A model generated the notes under the pieces. That model was not told the origin of the DNA, ran no database searches, and was given only the letters and a program-made list of their open reading frames with translations. From the NCBI GenBank assembly GCA_023433965.1, contig JAEYTQ010000771.1, forward strand, positions 1 through 5,578: DNA of 5,578 nucleotides. The letters run 5' to 3'. Shown here in pieces: positions 1 to 5,578 of this stretch. The position numbers and the translations under genes are program-made. The DNA comes from Pseudomonadota bacterium. GTDB taxonomy: Bacteria; Pseudomonadota; Alphaproteobacteria; Rhizobiales; Xanthobacteraceae. Position 1 is the stretch's first letter, and every line of letters starts with the position of its first letter.

Positions 1-7
1 GCTACGT

Positions 8-54
8 GTCCCGGACGCGCTGCAGCGTGCAACGCTGCTGCGCAGAGCCGGGAC
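8..54 (+). repeat. REP-like imperfect palindrome, copy 1
   Basis: This stretch folds into a long imperfect hairpin. The outer arms GTCCCGG (8-14) and CCGGGAC (48-54) pair perfectly. An asymmetric internal loop follows, then 17-20 with 40-43, one T-T mismatch, and 22-28 with 32-38 around the three-base loop GCA (29-31). That makes 18 base pairs in all. The arms carry 'CCCGGACGC' and 'GCAGAGCCGGG', which I recall from a dispersed intergenic repeat in Bradyrhizobium and Rhodopseudomonas genomes. No T-run follows, so it does not look like an intrinsic terminator. The structure is seen directly; the repeat-family assignment is from memory. Confidence 0.7.
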
Positions 55-84
55 AGAGCTCGCGGCTGGCGCGTGCGGTGAGAT

Positions 85-138
85 GGGCCTCGGCTCTGCA
101 GCGCACCGCGAAGACGCGCCGCGCTGCGTCCGGGGCAC
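85..138 (-). repeat. REP-like imperfect palindrome, copy 2, inverted
   Basis: A second hairpin lies 30 bases after the first. Positions 87-93 pair with 130-136 (one G-U), 98-104 (GCAGCGC) pair perfectly with 121-127 (GCGCTGC), and 107-110 (CGCG) pair with 115-118 around an AAGA loop. Read on the minus strand it begins GTGCCCCGGACGC and ends GCAGAGCCGAGGC, the same arm motifs as copy 1. The two copies are therefore related and head-to-head, as in bacterial BIME units built from inverted REP pairs. The central parts of the two copies differ, as expected for old members of a dispersed family. Confidence 0.65.
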
Positions 139-222
139 GAGCGCAGGACATGACGCCAAGGAACCGACCCTGTCCCTCCCCGTTGTCCCCCGACACCTGC
201 ACCATTCGCAGAGCATCGAGCC

Positions 223-432
223 ATGTCGGACGCCTACGATTATTTTCGCGCGCACGCCGTTGCCGCCGTCCGCAAGGCGCGGGCGTTGCCGCGAGGCTGG
301 GCCAAGCAGAAGCAGCGCACGGTGGCGCGGGTCTATCACCTGCTGTCCAGGGAGGCCGCGCTGACGCCGAACATCCATCACCTGGAAGATTTTCGCGCGG
401 CCCGGCGGCTGGAGCGGCAGATCGGCCGCTGA
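223..432 (+). CDS. Small basic protein of unknown function, 69 aa
   Basis: I do not recognise a named family. The protein starts MSDAYDYFRAHAVAAVRKAR and ends LERQIGR. It has about 12 Arg and 3 Lys against 6 acidic residues, so it is clearly basic. It has no signal peptide or membrane segment. Two likely amphipathic helices (about residues 4-20 and 28-47) are separated by a PRGW turn, and a third charged helix (about 53-68) follows. The sequence looks like a genuine protein rather than a frame shadow: hydrophobic spacing is regular and overlapping frames give low-complexity Arg/Ala strings. The ribosome-binding site is weak (GAGCATCGAG just upstream). It sits 119 bases before the dehydrogenase on the same strand and could be co-transcribed with it, though no functional link is visible. 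Confidence 0.7.
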   Translation: MSDAYDYFRAHAVAAVRKARALPRGWAKQKQRTVARVYHLLSREAALTPNIHHLEDFRAARRLERQIGR

Positions 433-499
433 TTTCGTCCATGCAAATCTGATCGGCTGCCATTCCGCAGGAATTGTTCCCCCGTGCGCACCGCACAGG

Positions 500-528
500 T
501 TGACGTCTGCCGCGCCAGCCAGTTGGAT
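500..528 (+). promoter_or_regulatory. Possible sigma-70-type promoter for the dehydrogenase gene
   Basis: TTGACG (500-505) is a good -35 match. A 17-base spacer leads to TTGGAT (523-528), a mediocre -10. Transcription would start near 535, giving a leader of about 17 bases that still includes the AGGGG ribosome-binding site. This is a pattern match only, and such matches are common by chance. Confidence 0.3.
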
Positions 529-540
529 GCGCGCGCACAC

Positions 541-545
541 AGGGG
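541..545 (+). promoter_or_regulatory. Ribosome binding site deciding the dehydrogenase start
   Basis: AGGGG lies six bases before the ATG at 552. The frame upstream is open only back to the TGA at 501 and holds no ATG, GTG or TTG codon. Together these fix the start at 552. Confidence 0.7.
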
Positions 546-551
546 CCTCTC

Positions 552-1856
552 ATGACGTTTTCCAGCATCTTTGCGCAGTTCGTTGCGCTTCTCGGCGGCA
601 TCGCGCTGCAATGGCGAAAGCTGTCGGGCACCGAACCGGCACCTGCCTGGGGAGACAAGCCGGCGATTCCCGAAGCGAAGCCGCAAGGCGCGATCCCGAC
701 CCTGAAGATGCCCACAGCGCGCGGCTGGCGCGAGGGACAGAAGCCGACGGCCGCGCCCGGGCTGGCGGTCAATGCGTTCGCGACCGGCCTCGACCATCCG
801 CGCTGGATCGAGGTGCTGCCCAACGGCGACGTGCTGATTGCGGAAGCGACGCAGATTGCGGGTCCGCCGCGCTCGGTGTTTCACTATGCGATGCAGGCGA
901 CGATGCGGCGCGCTGCGGCGCTCGGCGTGTCTGCCGACCGCATCACGTTGCTGCGTGACAAGGACGGCGACGGCGTCGCGGAGATTCGCGGCGTCTTCAT
1001 GGAGAAGCTCAGCCAGCCGTTCGGCATGGCACTGGTCGGCGACACCTTCTATGTCGGCAACACCGACGGCGTAATGGCGTTTCCGTATGTTGCGGGCACC
1101 GACCGCATCACCGCACCGGGCCAGCGGCTCACGACGTTCAAGCCCGGCGGACACTGGACGCGCAGCCTGCTCGCAAGCCCCGACGGCAAGAAGCTCTATG
1201 CCGGCGTCGGCTCGCTCAGCAACATCGCCGAGATGGGCATGGAGGTCGAGCAAGGCCGCGCCGCGGTCTACGAACTCGACCTCGCCGCCGGCACGCATCG
1301 CATTTTCGCGGCCGGCCTGCGCAATCCGGTCGGCCTCGCCTTCGAGCCGAATACGAATGTGCTCTGGACCGTGGTCAACGAGCGCGACGGGCTCGGCGAC
1401 GAGACGCCGCCCGATTATCTCACGTCCGTGCGTGACGGCGGCTTCTACGGCTGGCCCTATTGCTACTGGGGCAAGACCGTGGACGACCGCGTGCCGCAGG
1501 ATCCGGCGATGGTCGCCAAGGCGATTCAACCGGACTACGCGCTCGGCGGCCACACCGCTTCGCTCGGCCTATGCTGGATGCCCGCGGGCACCCTGCCCGG
1601 CTTCGGCGACGGCATGGTGATCGGCCAGCACGGCTCGTGGAATCGCAGCAAGCTGTCCGGTTACAAGCTGGTGTTCGTCCCGTTCGCGAACGGCAAGCCC
1701 TCCGGCCCCGCTCGCGACATCCTGTCGGGCTTCCTGTCTCCGGACGAGAAGGAATCCTACGGCCGCCCGGTCGGCGTCGTAATCGGTCCCGACAAGAAGT
1801 CGCTGCTGATGGCCGACGACGTCGGCAACGTGATCTGGCGCGTGACGGGAGCTTGA
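552..1856 (+). CDS. Sorbosone dehydrogenase-family protein, probable PQQ-dependent sugar/aldose dehydrogenase
   Basis: This 434-residue protein resembles the glucose/sorbosone dehydrogenase family: six-bladed beta-propellers, usually periplasmic, that oxidise sugars or aldehydes with PQQ. Repeated blade-like segments begin around residue 77 (ATGLDHPRWIEVLPNGDVLIAEA). An RDKDGDG acidic loop (135-141) is typical of this subfamily and could bind calcium. Family-type motifs include GGHWTRSL (199-206), GLRNPVGLAFEP (255-266), GFYGWPY (297-303), GQHGSWNR (358-365) and YGRPVG (403-408). By analogy with soluble glucose dehydrogenase, His201, Arg257 and Arg405 are candidates for cofactor or substrate contact; this is inference. 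Residues 5-20 are hydrophobic with no positive charge before them and WRK just after, so the export signal is atypical. No PQQ-biosynthesis or cytochrome c gene is next to it. The natural substrate cannot be read from the sequence. Confidence 0.88.
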   Translation: MTFSSIFAQFVALLGGIALQWRKLSGTEPAPAWGDKPAIPEAKPQGAIPTLKMPTARGWREGQKPTAAPGLAVNAFATGLDHPRWIEVLPNGDVLIAEATQIAGPPRSVFHYAMQATMRRAAALGVSADRITLLRDKDGDGVAEIRGVFMEKLSQPFGMALVGDTFYVGNTDGVMAFPYVAGTDRITAPGQRLTTFKPGGHWTRSLLASPDGKKLYAGVGSLSNIAEMGMEVEQGRAAVYELDLAAGTHRIFAAGLRNPVGLAFEPNTNVLWTVVNERDGLGDETPPDYLTSVRDGGFYGWPYCYWGKTVDDRVPQDPAMVAKAIQPDYALGGHTASLGLCWMPAGTLPGFGDGMVIGQHGSWNRSKLSGYKLVFVPFANGKPSGPARDILSGFLSPDEKESYGRPVGVVIGPDKKSLLMADDVGNVIWRVTGA

Positions 1857-1881
1857 GCGAGCTGGACGCCGAGAGGCTCGC
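1857..1881 (+). terminator. Weak hairpin after the dehydrogenase stop, possible terminator
   Basis: GCGAGC (1857-1862), directly after the TGA, pairs perfectly with GCTCGC (1876-1881) across a 13-base loop. There is no T-run on either strand, so it is at best part of a factor-dependent terminator in the 72-base gap between two convergent genes. A six-base stem with a long loop could also occur by chance. Confidence 0.22.
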
Positions 1882-1928
1882 ATGTCCGCTCCCGTAGAGC
1901 ACGCGTCGGGCTAATCAGCGTCAGGCGA

Positions 1929-2753
1929 TCACGTCCCTACGCACAGCGTAGCGCGCTGCTTGCGCAGCAGTGCGATCACCGACAGCGCGGTGATGATCCC
2001 GGTCTTGGGGTTCTCGGACGGGATGTTCTCGATGCCCATCGAGAAGCGGGCGGAATCCGCCTCGACCTCGATGCGATGAACGTTGCGCGTCACGGTGGGA
2101 TCTGCCCAGACCTGGATCTGGGTGCGATCAGGGCCGATGCCCGCCAGCGACAGCGCAACGGCGACATTGACGTTGGCCGGGAAGCCCTTTGCAGCCTCGC
2201 GCGCGCTGCCCTCGAACAGCTTGAGCGGCTCGCGCAGATTGTCGATGTCGATGTTGTTCTGCACGATGAAGGGCGCGCCTTTCAGTCCGTCGATCGGCTT
2301 GCGCGTCACCATCTGTACCGAATGAATGGTGCCGATCGCGGCGGCGTTGACGGCATCGAGGCCGATCAGCGCGCCCGTGGGCACCAGGATGCGGCCGCCA
2401 TTGGCGCGGGCAAGGTCGACCAGATCGAAATGATCGAGCAGGCCGCCGACGCTGACCACGACCGCGGACTTGCCGCGCTTGACCGCAGGCTCGACGATCG
2501 CACGGAGCTGGCTGCTCGGCGCGCATTCGACCACGATGTCGGCGGCATCGCCGAGCTGCTCGATCGGCAACACCGTCGGCGGACGACGAAGGCCGGCAAG
2601 AAAGACCTGATGCTTGGCAGGATCACGCACCGCGACGGCAGACAGCGCCAATCCCTCGATGCCCTGGTCGAGCGCAGATGCGATCTTGGTGCCGATCGAA
2701 CCGAGCCCCGCAATGGCCACCCGCAATTCGCTCAACGCTCTCGGTTCTGACAT
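1929..2753 (-). CDS. nadX: L-aspartate dehydrogenase (NadX type)
   Basis: The product is 274 residues, close to the usual length for the family. This enzyme oxidises L-aspartate to iminoaspartate with NAD(P), feeding quinolinate and NAD synthesis in place of the oxidase NadB. The N-terminal Rossmann fold shows GLGSIG (16-21). The C-terminal half carries the family's NVNVAVALSLAG stretch and TRNVH, whose His226 fits the catalytic histidine position as I recall it. Near the end is ENIPSENPKTG (242-252), typical of these enzymes. I place the start at the ATG at 2753 rather than an in-frame ATG at 2792. The later start has AGGCAGGG just upstream, and the Rossmann strand then begins at residue 11 as in relatives. 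It follows the LysM hydrolase by 90 bases on the same strand. No nadA or nadC gene is in the window. Some family members may act on other amino acids. Confidence 0.88.
   Translation of the reverse strand: MSEPRALSELRVAIAGLGSIGTKIASALDQGIEGLALSAVAVRDPAKHQVFLAGLRRPPTVLPIEQLGDAADIVVECAPSSQLRAIVEPAVKRGKSAVVVSVGGLLDHFDLVDLARANGGRILVPTGALIGLDAVNAAAIGTIHSVQMVTRKPIDGLKGAPFIVQNNIDIDNLREPLKLFEGSAREAAKGFPANVNVAVALSLAGIGPDRTQIQVWADPTVTRNVHRIEVEADSARFSMGIENIPSENPKTGIITALSVIALLRKQRATLCVGT
1937..1951 (-). other. Perfect hairpin inside the last codons of nadX
   Basis: CTACGC (1937-1942) and GCGTAG (1946-1951) form a six-base perfect stem around the three-base loop ACA. It lies within the last codons, 5 bases from the stop codon. 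No T-run follows on the minus strand. It might stall polymerase or protect the mRNA end, but it could also be a chance result of GC-rich codons. Confidence 0.3.
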
Positions 2754-2780
2754 CGCACCCTGCCTTCTCGCTGGACCGAT

Positions 2781-2810
2781 ATCATAGCGCATCGCCTTCT
2801 GCGTAAGCCA
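2781..2810 (-). promoter_or_regulatory. Possible promoter for nadX
   Basis: On the minus strand a strong -10-like hexamer, TATGAT (2786-2781), lies just upstream of nadX. The best -35 with 18-base spacing is TGGCTT (2810-2805), which is poor. A start near 2775 would leave a leader of about 22 bases containing the AGGCAGGG ribosome-binding site. If real, nadX could be expressed apart from the two hydrolases. The evidence rests mainly on the -10 match. Confidence 0.3.
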
Positions 2811-2843
2811 GTGCGGCTGCGCGCAGGGAGCGGCGAACAGTCC

Positions 2844-3779
2844 CTACTTCCGCGCCGTCGCCGGAGGAACAGCGATCGCGGCGGGCGGCTCGGGCGGCGT
2901 CAGATGACGGGGGATGATAATGGTCTGGCCCGGCGTCAGCTGCGCGTTCTCCGGCAACGAGTTGCTCTGCGCCAGCGTCCACAGCGGCACGCGATTGGCG
3001 GCGGCGATGCTCTCCAGGGTGTCGCCACGGCGCACCGGCACTCGCACGCCGGAATCCCACAGCTCGACCAGCGTATCGGCCGGCACCAGATAACGCAGCG
3101 GCACGGCATCGGCCTGGGTCTGGAGTGGAATGCGCGGAAGCTGCGTCACCATCTCGACGATCTGGCGATGGATGTCGTCGGATTTCTCGATGTTGATATG
3201 GCTGACACGCGCGTTTTGCTTGAGATCGTAGCTCGCATAGTGGCCGCGAAAGCCGGGCACCGCCACGACGTCGCCCCCGCCGAGCACGCTGTCGGACAGG
3301 AAGATGTTGATGAAGCGCTCGACATTGAGCGGCACGTCGCCCGTCGCCTGCGCAGGATCGATGGCGATGACGAGGCTGATCGGGATGTTTTCCTTGGCCG
3401 CCATCTCGGAAATGACGATCGAGCACAGCCCGCCCATGGAATGGCCGATCAGCACGATCGGCGCGGCCTTCTCCTTGTAGCTGGCGATGGCGCGGCTGCC
3501 GATGAACCGGCACAGGGTGAATTCATAGACGTCGGCCGAGAAGCCGGCCTGGGTCAGCTTCTCGGCGAGCCGGTCCATGCCGGTCGAGAAGAGCGGCCCC
3601 ATGGCACCGCGGAACAGGTAGACCTTCGGCGGTGGCAATGGCTCGAACGGCGGAGGCGGCGGCGCCACGGGCACCGCCGCGGCGGGCTTCTGCTTGGCAG
3701 GTGTGGCAGCGGCCGGGCCGGTGCCGAGGACCAGCAGCGCAACCGCGGCCAGCGCGACGAGTCGCCTGAGATCAGTCAT
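2844..3779 (-). CDS. Exported alpha/beta hydrolase with C-terminal LysM domain
   Basis: This 311-residue protein begins with a signal peptide (MTDLRR, a hydrophobic core at about 7-19, then PAAATPA, with cleavage probably near 24-26). A proline-rich linker (37-51) follows. An alpha/beta hydrolase domain (about 52-215) has the nucleophile elbow GHSMGG (112-117, Ser114). Asp141 (AIDP) and His194 (VSHINI) are likely triad partners, since both are conserved in the neighbouring paralogue. A LysM domain spans about 247-291 (RRGDTLESIAAANRVPLWTL to LTPGQTIIIP) and should bind peptidoglycan or another N-acetylglucosamine polymer. A Pro/Ala-rich tail ends the protein. This suggests a periplasmic esterase, lipase or thioesterase-like enzyme held at the cell wall; the substrate is unknown. 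The start at 3779 is chosen because the signal peptide begins there; the longer open frame upstream runs into the preceding gene. It follows the paralogue by 100 bases and is probably in the same operon. Confidence 0.85.
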   Translation of the reverse strand: MTDLRRLVALAAVALLVLGTGPAAATPAKQKPAAAVPVAPPPPPFEPLPPPKVYLFRGAMGPLFSTGMDRLAEKLTQAGFSADVYEFTLCRFIGSRAIASYKEKAAPIVLIGHSMGGLCSIVISEMAAKENIPISLVIAIDPAQATGDVPLNVERFINIFLSDSVLGGGDVVAVPGFRGHYASYDLKQNARVSHINIEKSDDIHRQIVEMVTQLPRIPLQTQADAVPLRYLVPADTLVELWDSGVRVPVRRGDTLESIAAANRVPLWTLAQSNSLPENAQLTPGQTIIIPRHLTPPEPPAAIAVPPATARK

Positions 3780-3799
3780 CAGTCCAGCAGTCCCACCAT
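3779..3799 (-). other. Six-codon mini-ORF overlapping the LysM hydrolase start
   Basis: On the minus strand an ATG at 3799 opens a six-codon frame (MVGLLD). Its TGA overlaps the hydrolase ATG as TGATG, the geometry seen in translationally coupled genes. The hydrolase has no convincing ribosome-binding site of its own; the nearest purine stretch, GGTGGGA, is too far upstream and inside this mini-ORF. The mini-ORF could deliver ribosomes to the hydrolase start. It has no clear Shine-Dalgarno either, so chance is quite possible. Confidence 0.2.
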
Positions 3800-3817
3800 G
3801 GGAGGCAATGGCCTCCC
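3800..3817 (-). promoter_or_regulatory. Hairpin in the leader of the LysM hydrolase
   Basis: GGGAGGC (3800-3806) and GCCTCCC (3811-3817) form a perfect seven-base stem with a four-base loop, in the 100-base gap between the two hydrolase genes. It lies 20 bases upstream of the LysM hydrolase start. On the minus strand there is no T-run after it, so it is not a classic terminator. It could limit translation, mark an mRNA processing point between the two cistrons, or cause partial attenuation. The rest of the gap (3818-3879) shows nothing I can identify. Confidence 0.4.
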
Positions 3818-3879
3818 CCACGGCTTCATGACCGCGGAATTGGCAGATTTTGCGGCGCCGGAGCCTGGGCGTGCCGTGC

Positions 3880-4596
3880 TTAGTTCCTCGCCGGAGCCGT
3901 CGCCGCCGCCGACCGGGCCTGGCCCGGAGCGCGGGGTTCGGCCACTCGCGCTGCCGGCGCGCGCGAGCGCATGATCGCGGCGTCGATCTCGGCGATGACG
4001 CGGCGCTGGATCGCCTCGTTCTTGTCGATGGAGATGTGGCCGACGCCGGTGCCGCGAACGTCGACATTGTCGAGCTTGCCGCGGAAGCCCGACGCAGCCC
4101 GTACCGGCTCGCCGGGACCATCACCGATATAGATGTTGATGTAGCGTTCGGCCCCGGTCGAGAGCTTGGTCTTGAACACGGAATCGAGCCCGATCGCGAG
4201 CTTCACGGGCACGCCGAGCTGATTGAGCTTGGCGATCATGTCGGGCAGCGCCGTCGCACCCGAGGAATGGCCGACCAGGATGATGGTCTTGAGCCGGCCG
4301 GCCCTGTAGGCGGCGGCCGCTTCGTCGGCGAGCGAAGACCAGGACACGAAATTGGCGACGGTCACCGGAACGCCCTGCGCCTGGAGCCGGGCGCCGATGG
4401 TGTCGAGCCCGAGCGAGAAGATGTTGAGAACGCCGCGAAGCAGGTAGACATGCGTGGTCGCCGCGGCCTGGCTCGGCGTGGCCTTGACGGTGGTCGGGCT
4501 GATGGCAACAGCTGACAGCAGGACCAGGCCCATCGCCCACATGCGAAGAGCGGACGACTGGCTGGCGCCGGCGGTGTGACGGCCGTTCGGTTGCAT
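3880..4596 (-). CDS. Exported alpha/beta hydrolase-like protein, paralogue of the LysM hydrolase
   Basis: This 238-residue protein has a hydrophobic export signal at about 18-33 (MWAMGLVLLSAVAIS after an Arg) with probable cleavage near VKA-TP (37-41). The hydrolase domain (about 48-205) starts THVYLLRG, matching KVYLFRG in the next gene. The nucleophile elbow is GHSSG (109-113, Ser111), with Asp138 (GLDS) and His187 (VGHISI) as likely partners. RYINIYIGD and FRG motifs also align with the paralogue. The tail (about 210-238) is rich in Ala, Pro and Arg and has no LysM domain. The start at 4596 has AGGGA eight bases upstream. An in-frame Met19 is an alternative that would give a shorter, more typical signal peptide. 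It is the first gene of the leftward block. The enzyme class is clear at fold level but the substrate is not; a minimal lipase, esterase or thioesterase-like role is inferred. Confidence 0.78.
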   Translation of the reverse strand: MQPNGRHTAGASQSSALRMWAMGLVLLSAVAISPTTVKATPSQAAATTHVYLLRGVLNIFSLGLDTIGARLQAQGVPVTVANFVSWSSLADEAAAAYRAGRLKTIILVGHSSGATALPDMIAKLNQLGVPVKLAIGLDSVFKTKLSTGAERYINIYIGDGPGEPVRAASGFRGKLDNVDVRGTGVGHISIDKNEAIQRRVIAEIDAAIMRSRAPAARVAEPRAPGQARSAAATAPARN

Positions 4597-4637
4597 CGAT
4601 GTTTTCCCTGGAGACGATACGCTTCGCGATGGCCGGA

Positions 4638-4667
4638 ATCGTAGCCACGGCCCGCTCGCAGACGCAA
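4638..4667 (-). promoter_or_regulatory. Possible promoter for the leftward hydrolase block
   Basis: On the minus strand TTGCGT (4667-4662) and TACGAT (4643-4638) are separated by 18 bases. This would give a leader of about 33 bases before the ATG at 4596. Both hexamers are partial matches. The position in the divergent gap makes a promoter here reasonable, but the exact site is uncertain. Confidence 0.22.
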
Positions 4668-4777
4668 CAAAGAGCCGCGTGAGCGGCAATCTTAGCAGAA
4701 GGCCGTGACCAACGCGCAACACTTGCCCGAAACATGCCATCGAAGGGCCTGTTTTGGGACCATTTTCCTCCGGGGAA

Positions 4778-4806
4778 TTGCGGGCCGACGACGGCGTTCC
4801 TATTTC
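4778..4806 (+). promoter_or_regulatory. Possible promoter for the ABC ATPase gene
   Basis: TTGCGG (4778-4783) and TATTTC (4801-4806) are 17 bases apart in the 283-base divergent gap, which would leave a leader of about 67 bases. The leader contains an unbroken 16-base pyrimidine run (4841-4856). I see no riboswitch-like fold or operator palindrome in 4597-4879. Confidence 0.22.
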
Positions 4807-4879
4807 AGGGCTCCGCCGACCTCCCTCCCGGATGACCCGGCCTTCCCCTTTCCCCCAGCCATTCTGCCTTGCGGCCATC

Positions 4880-5578
<699 letters not shown>

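Noticed and set aside
6..452. Plus-strand frame of 148 codons starting inside the REP-like hairpin
   Set aside because: The translation is low-complexity Arg/Ala/Cys sequence. The overlapping 69-residue frame at 223-432 looks far more protein-like.
425..457. GCCG-GATTT / AAATC-CGGC interrupted stem at the end of the small gene
   Set aside because: It is a short, interrupted stem with an internal loop and no T-run; likely chance.
2..823. Minus-strand open frame of 273 codons over the repeat, the small gene and the dehydrogenase start
   Set aside because: It runs through the hairpin repeats and two better-supported genes on the other strand, and its product has no recognisable domain.
378..1553. 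Long minus-strand open frame (391 codons) across the dehydrogenase
   Set aside because: It is antisense to a clearly recognisable protein, its translation is rich in Arg, Ala and His without family motifs, and GC-rich DNA commonly gives such shadows.
2754..2792. N-terminal extension of nadX from an ATG at 2792
   Set aside because: The extra 13 residues precede the good ribosome-binding site and are not expected in the family. This stretch also contains the possible -10 element.
2825..2845. AGGGA/TCCCT hairpin overlapping the LysM hydrolase stop as a terminator
   Set aside because: It has only five pairs with an 11-base loop and no T-run, too weak to call.
2811..3974. Plus-strand frame of 387 codons opposite the LysM hydrolase
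   Set aside because: It is a shadow of the hydrolase, whose signal peptide, GHSMGG and LysM motifs identify the real coding strand.
3850..4515. Plus-strand frame of 221 codons opposite the first hydrolase
   Set aside because: Its Asp/Arg/Gly/Val-rich translation is typical of antisense frames. The minus strand encodes the motif-bearing hydrolase.

Overview
The window is GC-rich, and its reading frames show a strong G/C preference at third codon positions. The protein repertoire and a paired hairpin repeat with 'CCCGGACGC...GCAGAGCCGGG' arms suggest an alphaproteobacterium of the Bradyrhizobium/Rhodopseudomonas group (Nitrobacteraceae). That assignment comes from memory of such genomes, not from a search. 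No rRNA, tRNA, CRISPR array, transposase or integrase is visible. The region looks like ordinary chromosomal accessory or housekeeping DNA.

Layout. Positions 8-138 hold two imperfect hairpins in opposite orientation, like a REP/BIME unit. A small basic protein of unknown function (223-432, +) follows. Next is a 434-residue sorbosone dehydrogenase-family beta-propeller protein, probably PQQ-dependent (552-1856, +). It converges on a leftward block of three genes. In transcription order these are a 238-residue exported alpha/beta hydrolase (4596-3880), a related 311-residue exported alpha/beta hydrolase with a C-terminal LysM domain (3779-2844), and a 274-residue L-aspartate dehydrogenase, NadX (2753-1929). 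Divergent from the first hydrolase, across 283 non-coding bases, starts an ABC-2-type ATPase resembling E. coli YadG. It is cut by the window end after 233 codons (4880-5578, +).

How they fit together. The two hydrolases are clear paralogues, sharing the nucleophile elbow, a conserved Asp, a conserved His and an FRG motif. They probably form one transcription unit acting in the periplasm, with the LysM copy likely tethered to peptidoglycan. NadX makes iminoaspartate for NAD synthesis and may have its own promoter in the 90-base gap before it. The dehydrogenase and the ABC ATPase show no clear functional link to the rest. No new multi-gene system is evident. The points most worth a second look are the inverted hairpin pair, the paralogous hydrolase pair with its LysM gain, a hairpin plus six-codon mini-ORF in front of the LysM hydrolase, and the unusual N-terminus of the dehydrogenase.
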